In this document: piece after piece, positions 1 to 8,878 of the stretch
Layout: each line of letters opens with the position of its first letter
Position numbering within the stretch: the first letter of the stretch is position 1
DNA from: Nocardioidaceae bacterium
Lineage (GTDB): Bacteria > Actinomycetota > Actinomycetes > Propionibacteriales > Nocardioidaceae
Length of the DNA: 13,214 bases
Assembly: GCA_013813125.1 (NCBI GenBank)
Contig: JACCSH010000178.1
Location: forward strand, 1 to 13,214
Reading direction: 5' to 3'
Translations under genes and position numbers: made by a program
The notes under the pieces: model-generated
What the model saw: the letters and a program-made list of their open reading frames with translations, nothing else
Databases searched by the model: none
Told to the model about the DNA's origin: nothing

Positions 1-51
1 GCGGTCCACTAGCGTGCCTTCGGTCGGACCGATGGAGCGAGGAGACGCGCG

Positions 52-99
52 ATGGCTACTGGACAGACCTGGTCCTCACCGGGCAGCAGACCGTCATGA
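52..99 (+). CDS. possible 15-codon leader ORF overlapping the ABC ATPase start
   Basis: An ATG at 52 opens a 15-codon frame (MATGQTWSSPGSRPS) that ends in TGA at 97-99, overlapping the ATG of the next gene in an ATGA. An AGGAG at 40-44 sits 7 nt before this ATG, which is a better ribosome site than anything in front of the ATPase start at 96. The arrangement would allow translational coupling. No family is recognised and the peptide is too short to test by codon use; chance is a real alternative. Confidence 0.25.
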   Translation: MATGQTWSSPGSRPS

Positions 100-836
100 G
101 ACCAGCGAGCGCAGTCGCCGCAGTGACTGTCACGAGCCTGCGTGTGGACCGGGGGGGTCGCGAGGTCATACCTGACCTGTCGACGAAGCTCCGGGCCAGA
201 CAGATCACCGGACTGCTCGGCCCCTCCGGTTGTGGCAAGTCGACCTTGATGCGCGTGCTCGTCGGAGTGCAGCGGACGCACGGTGGCTTCGTCGAGGTGC
301 TGGGCCTACCCGCCGGGAGCCCGCCCCTTCGGCGACGCGTCGGATATGTCACGCAGGCGCCCAGCGTTTACAGCGACTTGACCGTGAAGGAGAACCTGCG
401 CTTCTTCGCCGGGGTACTGGGCGTTGACCGGGGCTCAGTGGAGAACGCCCTCGAAACGGTGGGATTGACAGGTGCAGCTGACGACGTCGTAGGGCAGCTA
501 TCCGGCGGCCAGCGCTCCCGCGCCTCTCTCGCCGTTGCACTTCTGGGTGCGCCGGACATGCTCATCTTGGACGAACCGACTGTGGGCCTGGACCCGGTGC
601 TTCGTCGCCAGCTCTGGTCGACCTTTTCCGATCTTGCCTCCGCAGGTACCACTTTGCTGGTCTCCAGCCACGTGATGGATGAGGCCGCCCACTGCGACCG
701 CCTGCTATTGATGCGCGACGGTGTGTTGGTCGCCGATGACGAACCGCGAGCTCTCTTGGCACAAACCCAGACCTCCGACATTGAATCTGCGTTCCTTGCC
801 CTGGTCGAGCGTGACGGTGGCGGGGGAACACGATGA
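96..836 (+). CDS. ABC transporter ATP-binding protein (DrrA-like exporter subunit)
   Basis: Cytoplasmic ATPase subunit of an ABC-2-type exporter, 246 residues, a normal length for this class. All nucleotide-binding motifs are present: Walker A GPSGCGKST at 42-50, Q-loop around Q87, signature LSGGQ at 135-139, Walker B MLILDEP at 155-161, and the H-loop histidine H192. The C-terminal stretch DIESAFLALVE (228-238) resembles the end of DrrA/CcmA-type ATPases. The stop overlaps the start of the permease gene at 833 in an ATGA, so the two form one transporter. The ATG at 96 is taken as the start; GTG at 123 is an alternative. The reading frame stays open to the left edge of the window without another ATG, GTG or TTG, so an N-terminal extension beginning outside cannot be excluded. 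Substrate unknown (drug, lipid or other); nothing ties it to the polysaccharide genes downstream. Confidence 0.9.
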   Translation: MRPASAVAAVTVTSLRVDRGGREVIPDLSTKLRARQITGLLGPSGCGKSTLMRVLVGVQRTHGGFVEVLGLPAGSPPLRRRVGYVTQAPSVYSDLTVKENLRFFAGVLGVDRGSVENALETVGLTGAADDVVGQLSGGQRSRASLAVALLGAPDMLILDEPTVGLDPVLRRQLWSTFSDLASAGTTLLVSSHVMDEAAHCDRLLLMRDGVLVADDEPRALLAQTQTSDIESAFLALVERDGGGGTR

Positions 837-1570
837 AGCCGGCCGTGACGCTTGCGATCACCAGACGGGTGCTGCTGCAACTGAGGCGAGACCATCGCAC
901 GTTGGCCTTGATGTTGCTGGTGCCGTGCCTCTTGTTGACCCTTCTGTGGTGGATGTTCGACCGCGATGAGCTGACCTTCGACCGAGTAGGGCCGCCACTG
1001 CTCGCGATGTTCCCGTTCATCGTGATGTTTCTTGTCACCTCGGTCACCACGCTTCGGGAGCGATCGTCGGGAACGCTCGAGCGGCTGCTGTCCATGCCCA
1101 TGCACAAACTTGACTTTCTGGTGGGTTATGCCCTGGCTTTCGGTGCCGTGGCCCTGGTCCAGGCATTGCTTGCCGTGGGGCTGACCGTCGGCCTGCTCGG
1201 GTTGGACATCGCAGGCCCGCTTTGGGCTCTTGCACTCGTCGCCGTGGCTGACGCGGTTCTGGGAGCAGCGCTCGGTTTGTTCGTCTCGGCCTTTGCCGAG
1301 ACGGAGTTCCAGGCTGTTCAGTTCATGCCAGCGCTGGTGATCCCGCAGATTCTGCTCTGTGGACTCTTCGTTCCCCGCGATCTGCTTCCCGACGGTCTCG
1401 ACCTGGCGTCAGATCTGCTGCCATTGAGCTATGCCGTCGACGCCATGCAGCGGTTACAGGCGACCGACGGGCTCTCTCTGGACTTCTGGTCAGACATCGC
1501 GGTAGTAACAGGATTTGTCGTCACCACAATCGGGTTGGGTGCCGCGACGCTGAAGCGACGCACGGCGTGA
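833..1570 (+). CDS. ABC-2 type transporter permease (DrrB-like)
   Basis: Membrane partner of the preceding ATPase, 245 residues with about six hydrophobic segments (roughly 23-42, 58-75, 98-122, 128-152, 162-180 and 221-239). It carries the ABC-2 loop typical of the YhhJ/DrrB group, with TTLRERSSGTLERL following the second helix, and an LPLSYAVDAM motif before the last helix. The start ATG overlaps the ATPase stop by 4 nt and has GGGGGAA at 821-827 as ribosome site. Together they form a probable exporter with two half-size permeases and two ATPases. The substrate cannot be read from the sequence. Confidence 0.88.
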   Translation: MKPAVTLAITRRVLLQLRRDHRTLALMLLVPCLLLTLLWWMFDRDELTFDRVGPPLLAMFPFIVMFLVTSVTTLRERSSGTLERLLSMPMHKLDFLVGYALAFGAVALVQALLAVGLTVGLLGLDIAGPLWALALVAVADAVLGAALGLFVSAFAETEFQAVQFMPALVIPQILLCGLFVPRDLLPDGLDLASDLLPLSYAVDAMQRLQATDGLSLDFWSDIAVVTGFVVTTIGLGAATLKRRTA

Positions 1571-1596
1571 CCCGCTGCTTGGGATCGTCGGCGGGT
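1570..1596 (+). terminator. possible hairpin after the ABC exporter operon
   Basis: ACCCGC at 1570-1575 is repeated inverted as GCGGGT at 1591-1596, with a 15-nt loop, directly behind the permease stop. No T-run follows, so this could only be a weak or factor-assisted terminator. Low confidence. Confidence 0.22.
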
Positions 1597-1598
1597 CG

Positions 1599-1639
1599 GT
1601 CACGGCTGTGACTGTGGGAACTGGTGATACTGACACCCA
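1599..1639 (+). promoter_or_regulatory. candidate leaderless promoter and operator of the LCP gene
   Basis: A perfect short dyad, GTCAC-ggct-GTGAC, lies at 1599-1612. A -10-like hexamer GATACT lies at 1626-1631, exactly 7 nt before the ATG at 1639, which is the spacing expected if transcription starts on the A of the start codon (a leaderless mRNA, common in actinomycetes). The dyad falls where the -35 region would be. No convincing TTGACA-like -35 is seen, so either an activator helps or the dyad is an operator. Inference only. Confidence 0.33.
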
Positions 1640-3069
1640 TGCCCACGTCTCGTCCCGCGTCTGAGGGGGGAACTGGGTCCTCCGCTGCAGAATCGGCGAA
1701 AGCTGAGGCACGACGCCGCCAGTTCCGTCGCGGCTTGGCGCTCCTGGCGATGACCGTCTTCCTACCGGGCAGCGCCCAACGTCTTGCTGGCAACCGGCGG
1801 GTTGGTCGCCTGGCTGGCTGGCTCTTCGGCAGTGCCGCCGTAGTCCTCGTTCTTGCCGGGTTGGGAGCGCTTCTGCGACCGACGAGCGTAATCACGCTGT
1901 CGACAAACCTCTGGCTACTCACCGTGGTGCGCTACCTGCTCATCGCCTATGCGATCGGGTGGGCGTGTCTACTCATCGATGCATGGAGGCTCTCCGACCC
2001 GCGCCGCCTGGAGCAGCATCGGCGGCTTGCTATCGCCGGCTGCAACGGCGTTCTGTGTCTCTCGCTGACAGGAGCGCTGCTGTTCGGCAGCCATCTGGTC
2101 GCCGTACAACGAGAGTTCATCGCGGCCGTCTTCGATGGACAGGAGGTATCAGAGGCTCACGACGGTCGGTACAACATCTTGCTGCTGGGAGGAGACGCAG
2201 GCGAGGGCCGAGACGGGATTCGGCCCGACAGCATCACCGTGGCGAGCATCGACGCCGACACCGGCCGCACCGTGCTCTTGGGGCTGCCACGGAACTTGGC
2301 GAAGGTGCCGTTTCCTGACGGCTCTGTGATGCAGGAGCAGTTCCCGGCCGGTTTCGACTGCGCGGGCTGCTATCTCAACGCTGTCAACACGTGGGCAAAC
2401 GACAATGCCGATCTCTTCCCTCACGTCACGTCGCCAGGGATCATGGCGACGACGCAGGCGGTCGAGGAGATCACTGGCCTGCCGATCAGCTATTACGCCC
2501 TCATCGACCTCAAAGGATTCCAGCTGCTTGTGGATGCGGTGGGGGGCGTGACGATCAACATCCAAGAGCGCATCCCGATCGGCAAAGTGGGTGAGATCAC
2601 CGACTGGATCGAGGCCGGCAAGCGCCACCTCAACGGATACGAGACGCTGTGGTACGCCCGAAGTCGCGCCACCTCCGACGACTACTCACGCATGGCACGG
2701 CAGAAATGCGTCATGAACGCCATGCTGCAGCAACTGGACCCGGCCACCGTGCTGATGAACTTCAGTGCCATTGCCGAAGCCGGTGAGCAAATCATCTCGA
2801 CGTCGATCCCGGCCAGTGAAGTCGACACGTTCGTCGGCCTGGCCGCCAAGGCGCGCAGCCTGCCGGTCTCATCCGTGTCCTTCATCCCACCGAGGATCGA
2901 CACGAGCAATCCTGACTGGGCGCTGGTCCGAGCGATGGTCGACTCGGCCATCGCTCGCACTGAGGCAGCGGACTCAGGGCAAAAGCCCGACTCGGGTACG
3001 GCGACGAAACGCCGTGGCAATCAGCAGCGCGACGCCAACGTCAGCGCTGACCTGCGGAGCGCCTGCTGA
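1639..3069 (+). CDS. LytR-CpsA-Psr (LCP) family glycopolymer-peptidoglycan ligase
   Basis: LCP proteins transfer lipid-linked glycopolymers to peptidoglycan on the outer face of the membrane. This one has 476 residues from the ATG at 1639. Four hydrophobic segments come first (about 32-49, 56-78, 89-115, 131-154), more than the single helix of classical LCP proteins. The LCP domain runs from about 177 to 360, with RPDSITVASIDADTGR (195-210), LLGLPRNL (213-220), the LIDLKGF / VDAVGGV block (288-304), GKRHLNGYETLWYARSR (327-343) and DDYSRMARQ (348-356). The arginines expected to bind the pyrophosphate (R195, R341, R343, R351) are in place. An insert with C241 and C244 may form an extracytoplasmic disulfide. 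The tail after 440 is polar and low in structure. GTG at 1624 would add five residues and has a GGGA 4 nt upstream; ATG is preferred because of the leaderless promoter spacing. Followed after 61 nt by glycosyltransferases, suggesting that the polymer made next door is its substrate. Confidence 0.9.
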   Translation: MPTSRPASEGGTGSSAAESAKAEARRRQFRRGLALLAMTVFLPGSAQRLAGNRRVGRLAGWLFGSAAVVLVLAGLGALLRPTSVITLSTNLWLLTVVRYLLIAYAIGWACLLIDAWRLSDPRRLEQHRRLAIAGCNGVLCLSLTGALLFGSHLVAVQREFIAAVFDGQEVSEAHDGRYNILLLGGDAGEGRDGIRPDSITVASIDADTGRTVLLGLPRNLAKVPFPDGSVMQEQFPAGFDCAGCYLNAVNTWANDNADLFPHVTSPGIMATTQAVEEITGLPISYYALIDLKGFQLLVDAVGGVTINIQERIPIGKVGEITDWIEAGKRHLNGYETLWYARSRATSDDYSRMARQKCVMNAMLQQLDPATVLMNFSAIAEAGEQIISTSIPASEVDTFVGLAAKARSLPVSSVSFIPPRIDTSNPDWALVRAMVDSAIARTEAADSGQKPDSGTATKRRGNQQRDANVSADLRSAC

Positions 3070-3071
3070 GC

Positions 3072-3100
3072 CTTACCCGACTTACCCCGACCCCTACGAT
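3072..3100 (+). promoter_or_regulatory. candidate promoter before the glycosyltransferase genes
   Basis: A TAnnnT hexamer TACGAT at 3095-3100 lies 30 nt before the GTG start of the GlfT1-like gene, behind the tandem near-repeats CTTACCCGA (3072-3080) and CTTACCCCGA (3081-3090). With a 17-nt spacer the -35 would be CTTACC, a poor match. A ribosome site GAGGAAGG follows at 3117-3124. It may be an internal promoter that lets the glycosyltransferases be expressed without the LCP gene. Confidence 0.28.
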
Positions 3101-3130
3101 GGGGAGGCCGGGGTCAGAGGAAGGTCAGCA

Positions 3131-4072
3131 GTGCAGAACGAGGAAGTCGTCGCTGTCGTCGTGACCTGGAACCGCCGAGAGCTTCTGGCCGAGGCACTGC
3201 GTGCCGTCCAGGCTCAAACGGCGCCTCTTCGTCGCACGATCGTGGTCGACAACGCCTCCACTGACGACACGTTGGACATGGTGGCTCGGGACTTTCCCGA
3301 AGTCGAAGCCATCCCCGTCGCGCGCAACCTGGGCGGGGCGGGCGGCTTCGCCGTTGGCCTTGACTCGGCACTGGCTGAGCCTTGCGACGCTGTCTGGCTG
3401 ATGGACGACGACACGATTCCCGAGCCGACGGCGCTCGCCGAGCTGCTCCGGTCTCGCCGGGCGGCGCACCGCGGCAGGCCACCGGCAATGTGCGCATCCC
3501 GGGTGTCGTGGATCGACGGGCGAGACCACCCCATGAACACACCACGCACAAAGCCTGGCGCGAGACACTCGGAGCGCGCCGCCGCAGCCGCCGCCGGCGG
3601 GATACCGATCCGCTCGGCCTCCTTCGTGTCGGTGCTTGTCGACGCTGCGCTCGTCAGACAACGAGGGCTTCCACTCGCTGACTACTTCTTGTGGAACGAC
3701 GACTTCGAGTTCACGACCCGCCTCACCAAGGGCCGCTTCGCCATCTACTGTCCGGCGTCGGTCGTCGTACACAAGACCAAAACGTTCGGGTCGACCGATG
3801 CAGATCCAGGGGAGCGCTTCTACTTCGAGGTTCGCAACAAGGTATGGCTGTTCACTCGCTCGCGGGGTCTCAACCCGCTCGAGAAGGCGGCGTATGGCTC
3901 CTCGACGCTGCGTCGTTGGGCCCGGACCGTGTCGCACTCGTCGAACCGGTCGGTGCTGTTGAGGGGTCTCGGCAGGGGCCTTTGGGACGGGATCAGAAGA
4001 GGCCCACGCCCGACCGCCGAGGTCATCGCCGGGGTCGTCGTGCGCGACGAGCAGCAGGGTCACGGTGCCTGA
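3131..4072 (+). CDS. GT2 glycosyltransferase, GlfT1/rhamnosyltransferase-like (probable galactofuranosyltransferase)
   Basis: Cytoplasmic-face GT-A glycosyltransferase, 313 residues. The GTG start at 3131 follows GAGGAAGG (3117-3124) by 6 nt, which decides it over an upstream frame extension that is antisense-like shadow inside the LCP gene. Motifs: VVVTWNRRELL at 9-19, VVDNAST at 38-44, the metal-binding MDDD at 91-94, the WNDDFEF block at 188-194 with the likely catalytic acid, and HKTKTFG at 214-220. This order is that of the COG1216/GlfT1 group, in which mycobacterial GlfT1 (Rv3782) adds the first galactofuranoses to the rhamnose of the lipid linker. Adjacency to glf, wzm and wzt supports a galactofuranosyltransferase role, but a rhamnosyltransferase is possible. 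It overlaps the next glycosyltransferase gene by 8 nt. Confidence 0.85.
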   Translation: MQNEEVVAVVVTWNRRELLAEALRAVQAQTAPLRRTIVVDNASTDDTLDMVARDFPEVEAIPVARNLGGAGGFAVGLDSALAEPCDAVWLMDDDTIPEPTALAELLRSRRAAHRGRPPAMCASRVSWIDGRDHPMNTPRTKPGARHSERAAAAAAGGIPIRSASFVSVLVDAALVRQRGLPLADYFLWNDDFEFTTRLTKGRFAIYCPASVVVHKTKTFGSTDADPGERFYFEVRNKVWLFTRSRGLNPLEKAAYGSSTLRRWARTVSHSSNRSVLLRGLGRGLWDGIRRGPRPTAEVIAGVVVRDEQQGHGA

Positions 4073-4895
4073 GAAGTTCAGCCTGTTGATGAGCGTCTGG
4101 AGACAAGACGAACCAGCCTTTCTCGAAGCCGCCTTCCGGTCAGTAGTGCATGAGCAGACCCGGCCGCCCGACGACGTCGTCTTGGTGCAGGACGGCTGGG
4201 TGCCGGCGCCGCTCGCTGACTGCATAACCGGCCTGATCCACGAGTCGCCGGTCCCCACGACGCTGCTGGCGCTCGACGCCAACGTGGGTCTCGGGGTCGC
4301 CCTGGACCAGGGCATGACGGCCTGCGCCCACAACATCATCGCCCGCATGGACGCTGACGACATCGCCCTGCCGCAGCGGTTCGCGGTGCAGGTTCCGCTG
4401 GTCGAGCAGGGCGTTGACCTGGTCGGATCCTCACTGCTGGAGTTCGGTGTCGATCCGAGCGACATCGTCGGTAAGCGTGTGCCGCCTCTCGACCCCGACG
4501 AGATCGTGCGGTATGCGCGGTTCCATCAGCCGTTCAACCACCCGACCGTCGTTTACCGGCGAAGCGTCGTACAGGCTGCTGGTGGTTATCGCCACCTGGC
4601 GCTGATGGAGGACTACTTGCTCTTCGCGAAGATGATCGACCAAGGTGCGGTCGTTGCGAACGTGGAGGAGGCACTGGTGCTCTACCGGGTCGGAGCGGGT
4701 GCCTACGCGCGACGGGGAGGCGTCGCGGTGCTGAAGTCGGAGTGGGAGCTGCAACGTCACCTGCGCGCCCTGGGATTCACCTCGCCGTGGCAGTTCGGAC
4801 GCAACGTGGTGGTGCGGGGAGGCTACCGACTCGTGCCAGAACCCATCCGCAAAGCGGCGTACCGCAGAATCATCGCGCGCAAGGGCGAGCGCTGA
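4065..4895 (+). CDS. GT2 glycosyltransferase, AmsE-like
   Basis: A second GT-A family 2 enzyme, 276 residues, starting with GTG at 4065 inside the end of the previous gene (8-nt overlap, so probably translationally coupled). The N-terminal fold shows SLLMSVWRQDEPAFLEAA at 6-23, LVQDG at 40-44, ARMDADD at 93-99 (the DxD metal site) and ALPQRF at 101-106. The second half has FNHPTVVYRRSVV (157-169), GGYRHLALMEDYLLF (173-187) and EEALVLYRVG (201-210), the pattern of the amylovoran AmsE-type galactosyl/hexosyltransferases. No membrane helix. It is far shorter than the GlfT2 polymerase of mycobacteria (over 600 residues). Probable role: adding a branch, a second backbone sugar or a linker sugar to the same polymer. 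Donor and acceptor are unknown. Confidence 0.83.
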   Translation: MPEKFSLLMSVWRQDEPAFLEAAFRSVVHEQTRPPDDVVLVQDGWVPAPLADCITGLIHESPVPTTLLALDANVGLGVALDQGMTACAHNIIARMDADDIALPQRFAVQVPLVEQGVDLVGSSLLEFGVDPSDIVGKRVPPLDPDEIVRYARFHQPFNHPTVVYRRSVVQAAGGYRHLALMEDYLLFAKMIDQGAVVANVEEALVLYRVGAGAYARRGGVAVLKSEWELQRHLRALGFTSPWQFGRNVVVRGGYRLVPEPIRKAAYRRIIARKGER

Positions 4896-7071
<2,176 letters not shown>

Positions 7072-7072
<1 letters not shown>

Positions 7073-7815
7073 TGGCTCAGGCAGTCGTCGTCGATGGGGT
7101 CACGAAGACCTTCAAGCTCGCCAATCACAAGACCATGAAGAAGCTCGTCGTCAACGCGGCCAAGCGACGTCCGCTCAGTCGTTCGTTCACTGCCCTCGAG
7201 GACGTCTCGTTCACACTCGACCAGGGCGAGAGTATCGGCCTGATGGGGCTGAACGGGTCCGGGAAAAGCACGCTGCTCAAGCTGATCTCCGGCGTGATGT
7301 CGCCCGATTTTGGTCAGGTGCTGACCCGTGGTCGGATCGCTGGTCTCATCGAGGTGGGAGCTGGCTTCCACCCAGATCTCACGGGTCGCGAGAACATCTA
7401 TCTCAACGGAGCCATCCTCGGGATGAGCGAGACGGAGATAGACAACAAGTTCGACTTGATACTGGGCTTCTCGGAGATGGAGAAGTTCCTCGATTCAGAG
7501 GTGCGGCACTACTCATCCGGGCAGTTCATGCGGCTGGCGTTTGCGGTCGCCGTACACACAGACTGCGACATCTTCCTGATCGACGAGGTACTCGCCGTCG
7601 GGGACCAGCCGTTTCGTAAGAAGTGCATGAAGCGCATCTTGGAGCTCAAAGCCGAAGGCCGAACCATGGTCTTCGTGAGTCACAATGCCAAGCAAGTGCT
7701 CCGGATCTGCGAGCGAGGGTTGGTGCTCGACGCAGGCAGAGTGGTTTTCGAGGGCTCGGCTGCCGACGCCGTCAAGACGATCAAGTACGACATCACCGAC
7801 GAAGACGAGGACTGA
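7072..7815 (+). CDS. wzt: polysaccharide ABC exporter, ATPase (Wzt type without carbohydrate-binding domain)
   Basis: ATPase subunit pairing with Wzm, 247 residues from the ATG at 7072 (overlapping TGATG with wzm). Walker A GLNGSGKST is at 59-67, the family-specific IEVGAGFHPDLTGRENIYLNG block at 93-113, the signature YSSGQ at 147-151, Walker B DIFLIDEVLAVGD at 166-178, and the H-loop histidine H204. The protein stops after the nucleotide-binding domain with an acidic DITDEDED tail, so it lacks the C-terminal carbohydrate-binding domain seen in Wzt proteins that read a terminal cap. This matches mycobacterial Rv3781 and Klebsiella D-galactan I Wzt. Upstream in-frame starts lie inside wzm and are rejected. 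Confidence 0.93.
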
Positions 7816-7859
7816 GCAGCACCGGCGGCCACGAAGTCTCAGGGGTCGGGAGAGGCCAA

Positions 7860-7900
7860 ACGGCAGGCCGTCAGGTGGGGGGCACGGCCGGCTTGCCGTG
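7860..7900. terminator. candidate bidirectional terminator between wzt and galE
   Basis: Two hairpins lie between the convergent genes: ACGG-cagg-CCGT at 7860-7871 and a perfect 6-bp stem CACGGC-cggctt-GCCGTG at 7883-7900, the latter inside the last codons of galE. Neither is followed by a T-run, as is usual in high-GC actinomycetes. The gap between the stop codons is 55 nt. Confidence 0.35.
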
Positions 7901-8869
7901 AATCGGAACCCAACTCGCCCAGGCGGAGTCGACCATCTCGGCGAGCGTCTTGGTGGAGCGCCATCCCAACGTGTCCTGAATCCGCTGGACGTCTGCTACC
8001 AGCTTCGCCGGGTCACCGGGGCGGCGCGCCACTACGGGTGGGTCGACCGGGTAGCCGGTGGAGACTGCAATCTGTTCGAGCACCTCTGACACGGAGGCAC
8101 CGACCCCTGTTCCGACGTTGAAGACGTCGTACGGGCGCTCGTCACGACCCAGGTAGTCGAGCGTGTCGAGGTGCGCCTGCGCGAGGTCGAGTACATGGAC
8201 GTAGTCCCGGATGCACGTACCGTCCTCAGTGTCGTAGTCGTCGCCGAATACCTTGGGTTGTTCGCCGTTCGTCAGCGCGCGCAAGGCGATCGGAATCAGG
8301 TTCAAGACCGCCGGGTCACCGAGCTCGGGCCAGCCGGACCCGGCCACATTGAAGTAGCGCAGACCCGCCCAGCGAAGACCCCAGGATGCCTGAGCGTCAG
8401 AGCACATCCACTCGCAGACCAGCTTGGTCTTGCCGTAGGGGCTGATCGGCCTGCACTCGACGGTCTCGGAGAGCAGGACATCGGCCGGCACGTCGGGCAG
8501 CCCATAGGTCGCCGCGGACGACGAGAACATCAGCCTGTCCACACCCGCTGACTCCATGGCCAGCACCAGCTGCGCCATACCTCCCACGTTCTGGCGGTAG
8601 TACCACGCGGGGCGCTCGGCAGACTCACCTACTTGCTTCCTGGCAGCGATGTGGATGACGGCCTTCACCCCGTATTCATGCATCAGGGAAGCAAGCTTGG
8701 CCGACGACTCATCGGCAGCGAGGTCAATCTCGACCAGGGGCGTATCGCTGACCCGTTCTACCGATCCCGTGCTCAGGTCGTCGACGACCACCACGTCACT
8801 GCGCTCGCGCAGCAAGCGCACGACGTGCGCTCCTATGTATCCGGCACCGCCGGTAACCAAGATCGTCAT
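7871..8869 (-). CDS. galE: UDP-glucose 4-epimerase
   Basis: NAD-dependent short-chain dehydrogenase/reductase that interconverts UDP-glucose and UDP-galactose, 332 residues. The Rossmann motif TGGAGYIG is at 6-13, with the D30-D31 pair ending the second strand, IHIAARKQVGES at 72-83, the catalytic serine region SSSAATYG at 116-123, and the YxxxK pair Y145/K149 in SPYGKTK. RYFNVAGS and DGTCIRDYVHVLDLAQAHL are the standard GalE substrate blocks. The ATG is preceded by AGGG formed at the stop codon of the upstream gene, 9 nt away, so the two are co-transcribed on the minus strand. It would supply the UDP-galactose used by Glf across the convergent junction. Confidence 0.95.
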   Translation of the reverse strand: MTILVTGGAGYIGAHVVRLLRERSDVVVVDDLSTGSVERVSDTPLVEIDLAADESSAKLASLMHEYGVKAVIHIAARKQVGESAERPAWYYRQNVGGMAQLVLAMESAGVDRLMFSSSAATYGLPDVPADVLLSETVECRPISPYGKTKLVCEWMCSDAQASWGLRWAGLRYFNVAGSGWPELGDPAVLNLIPIALRALTNGEQPKVFGDDYDTEDGTCIRDYVHVLDLAQAHLDTLDYLGRDERPYDVFNVGTGVGASVSEVLEQIAVSTGYPVDPPVVARRPGDPAKLVADVQRIQDTLGWRSTKTLAEMVDSAWASWVPIHGKPAVPPT

Positions 8870-8878
8870 TGCGCAACC

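Noticed and set aside
368..1107. Two long reverse ORFs opposite the ABC exporter genes
   Set aside because: They are shadows of the two transporter genes, which have complete motifs on the plus strand.
2765..3130. Upstream in-frame extension of the GlfT1-like gene
   Set aside because: It overlaps the well-supported LCP C-terminus, reads as arginine/serine-rich shadow sequence, and a good ribosome site sets the start at 3131.
3125..4465. Reverse ORF of 446 codons opposite the two glycosyltransferases
   Set aside because: It spans the overlap of two clear plus-strand enzymes and shows no recognisable family; high GC keeps the antisense frame open.
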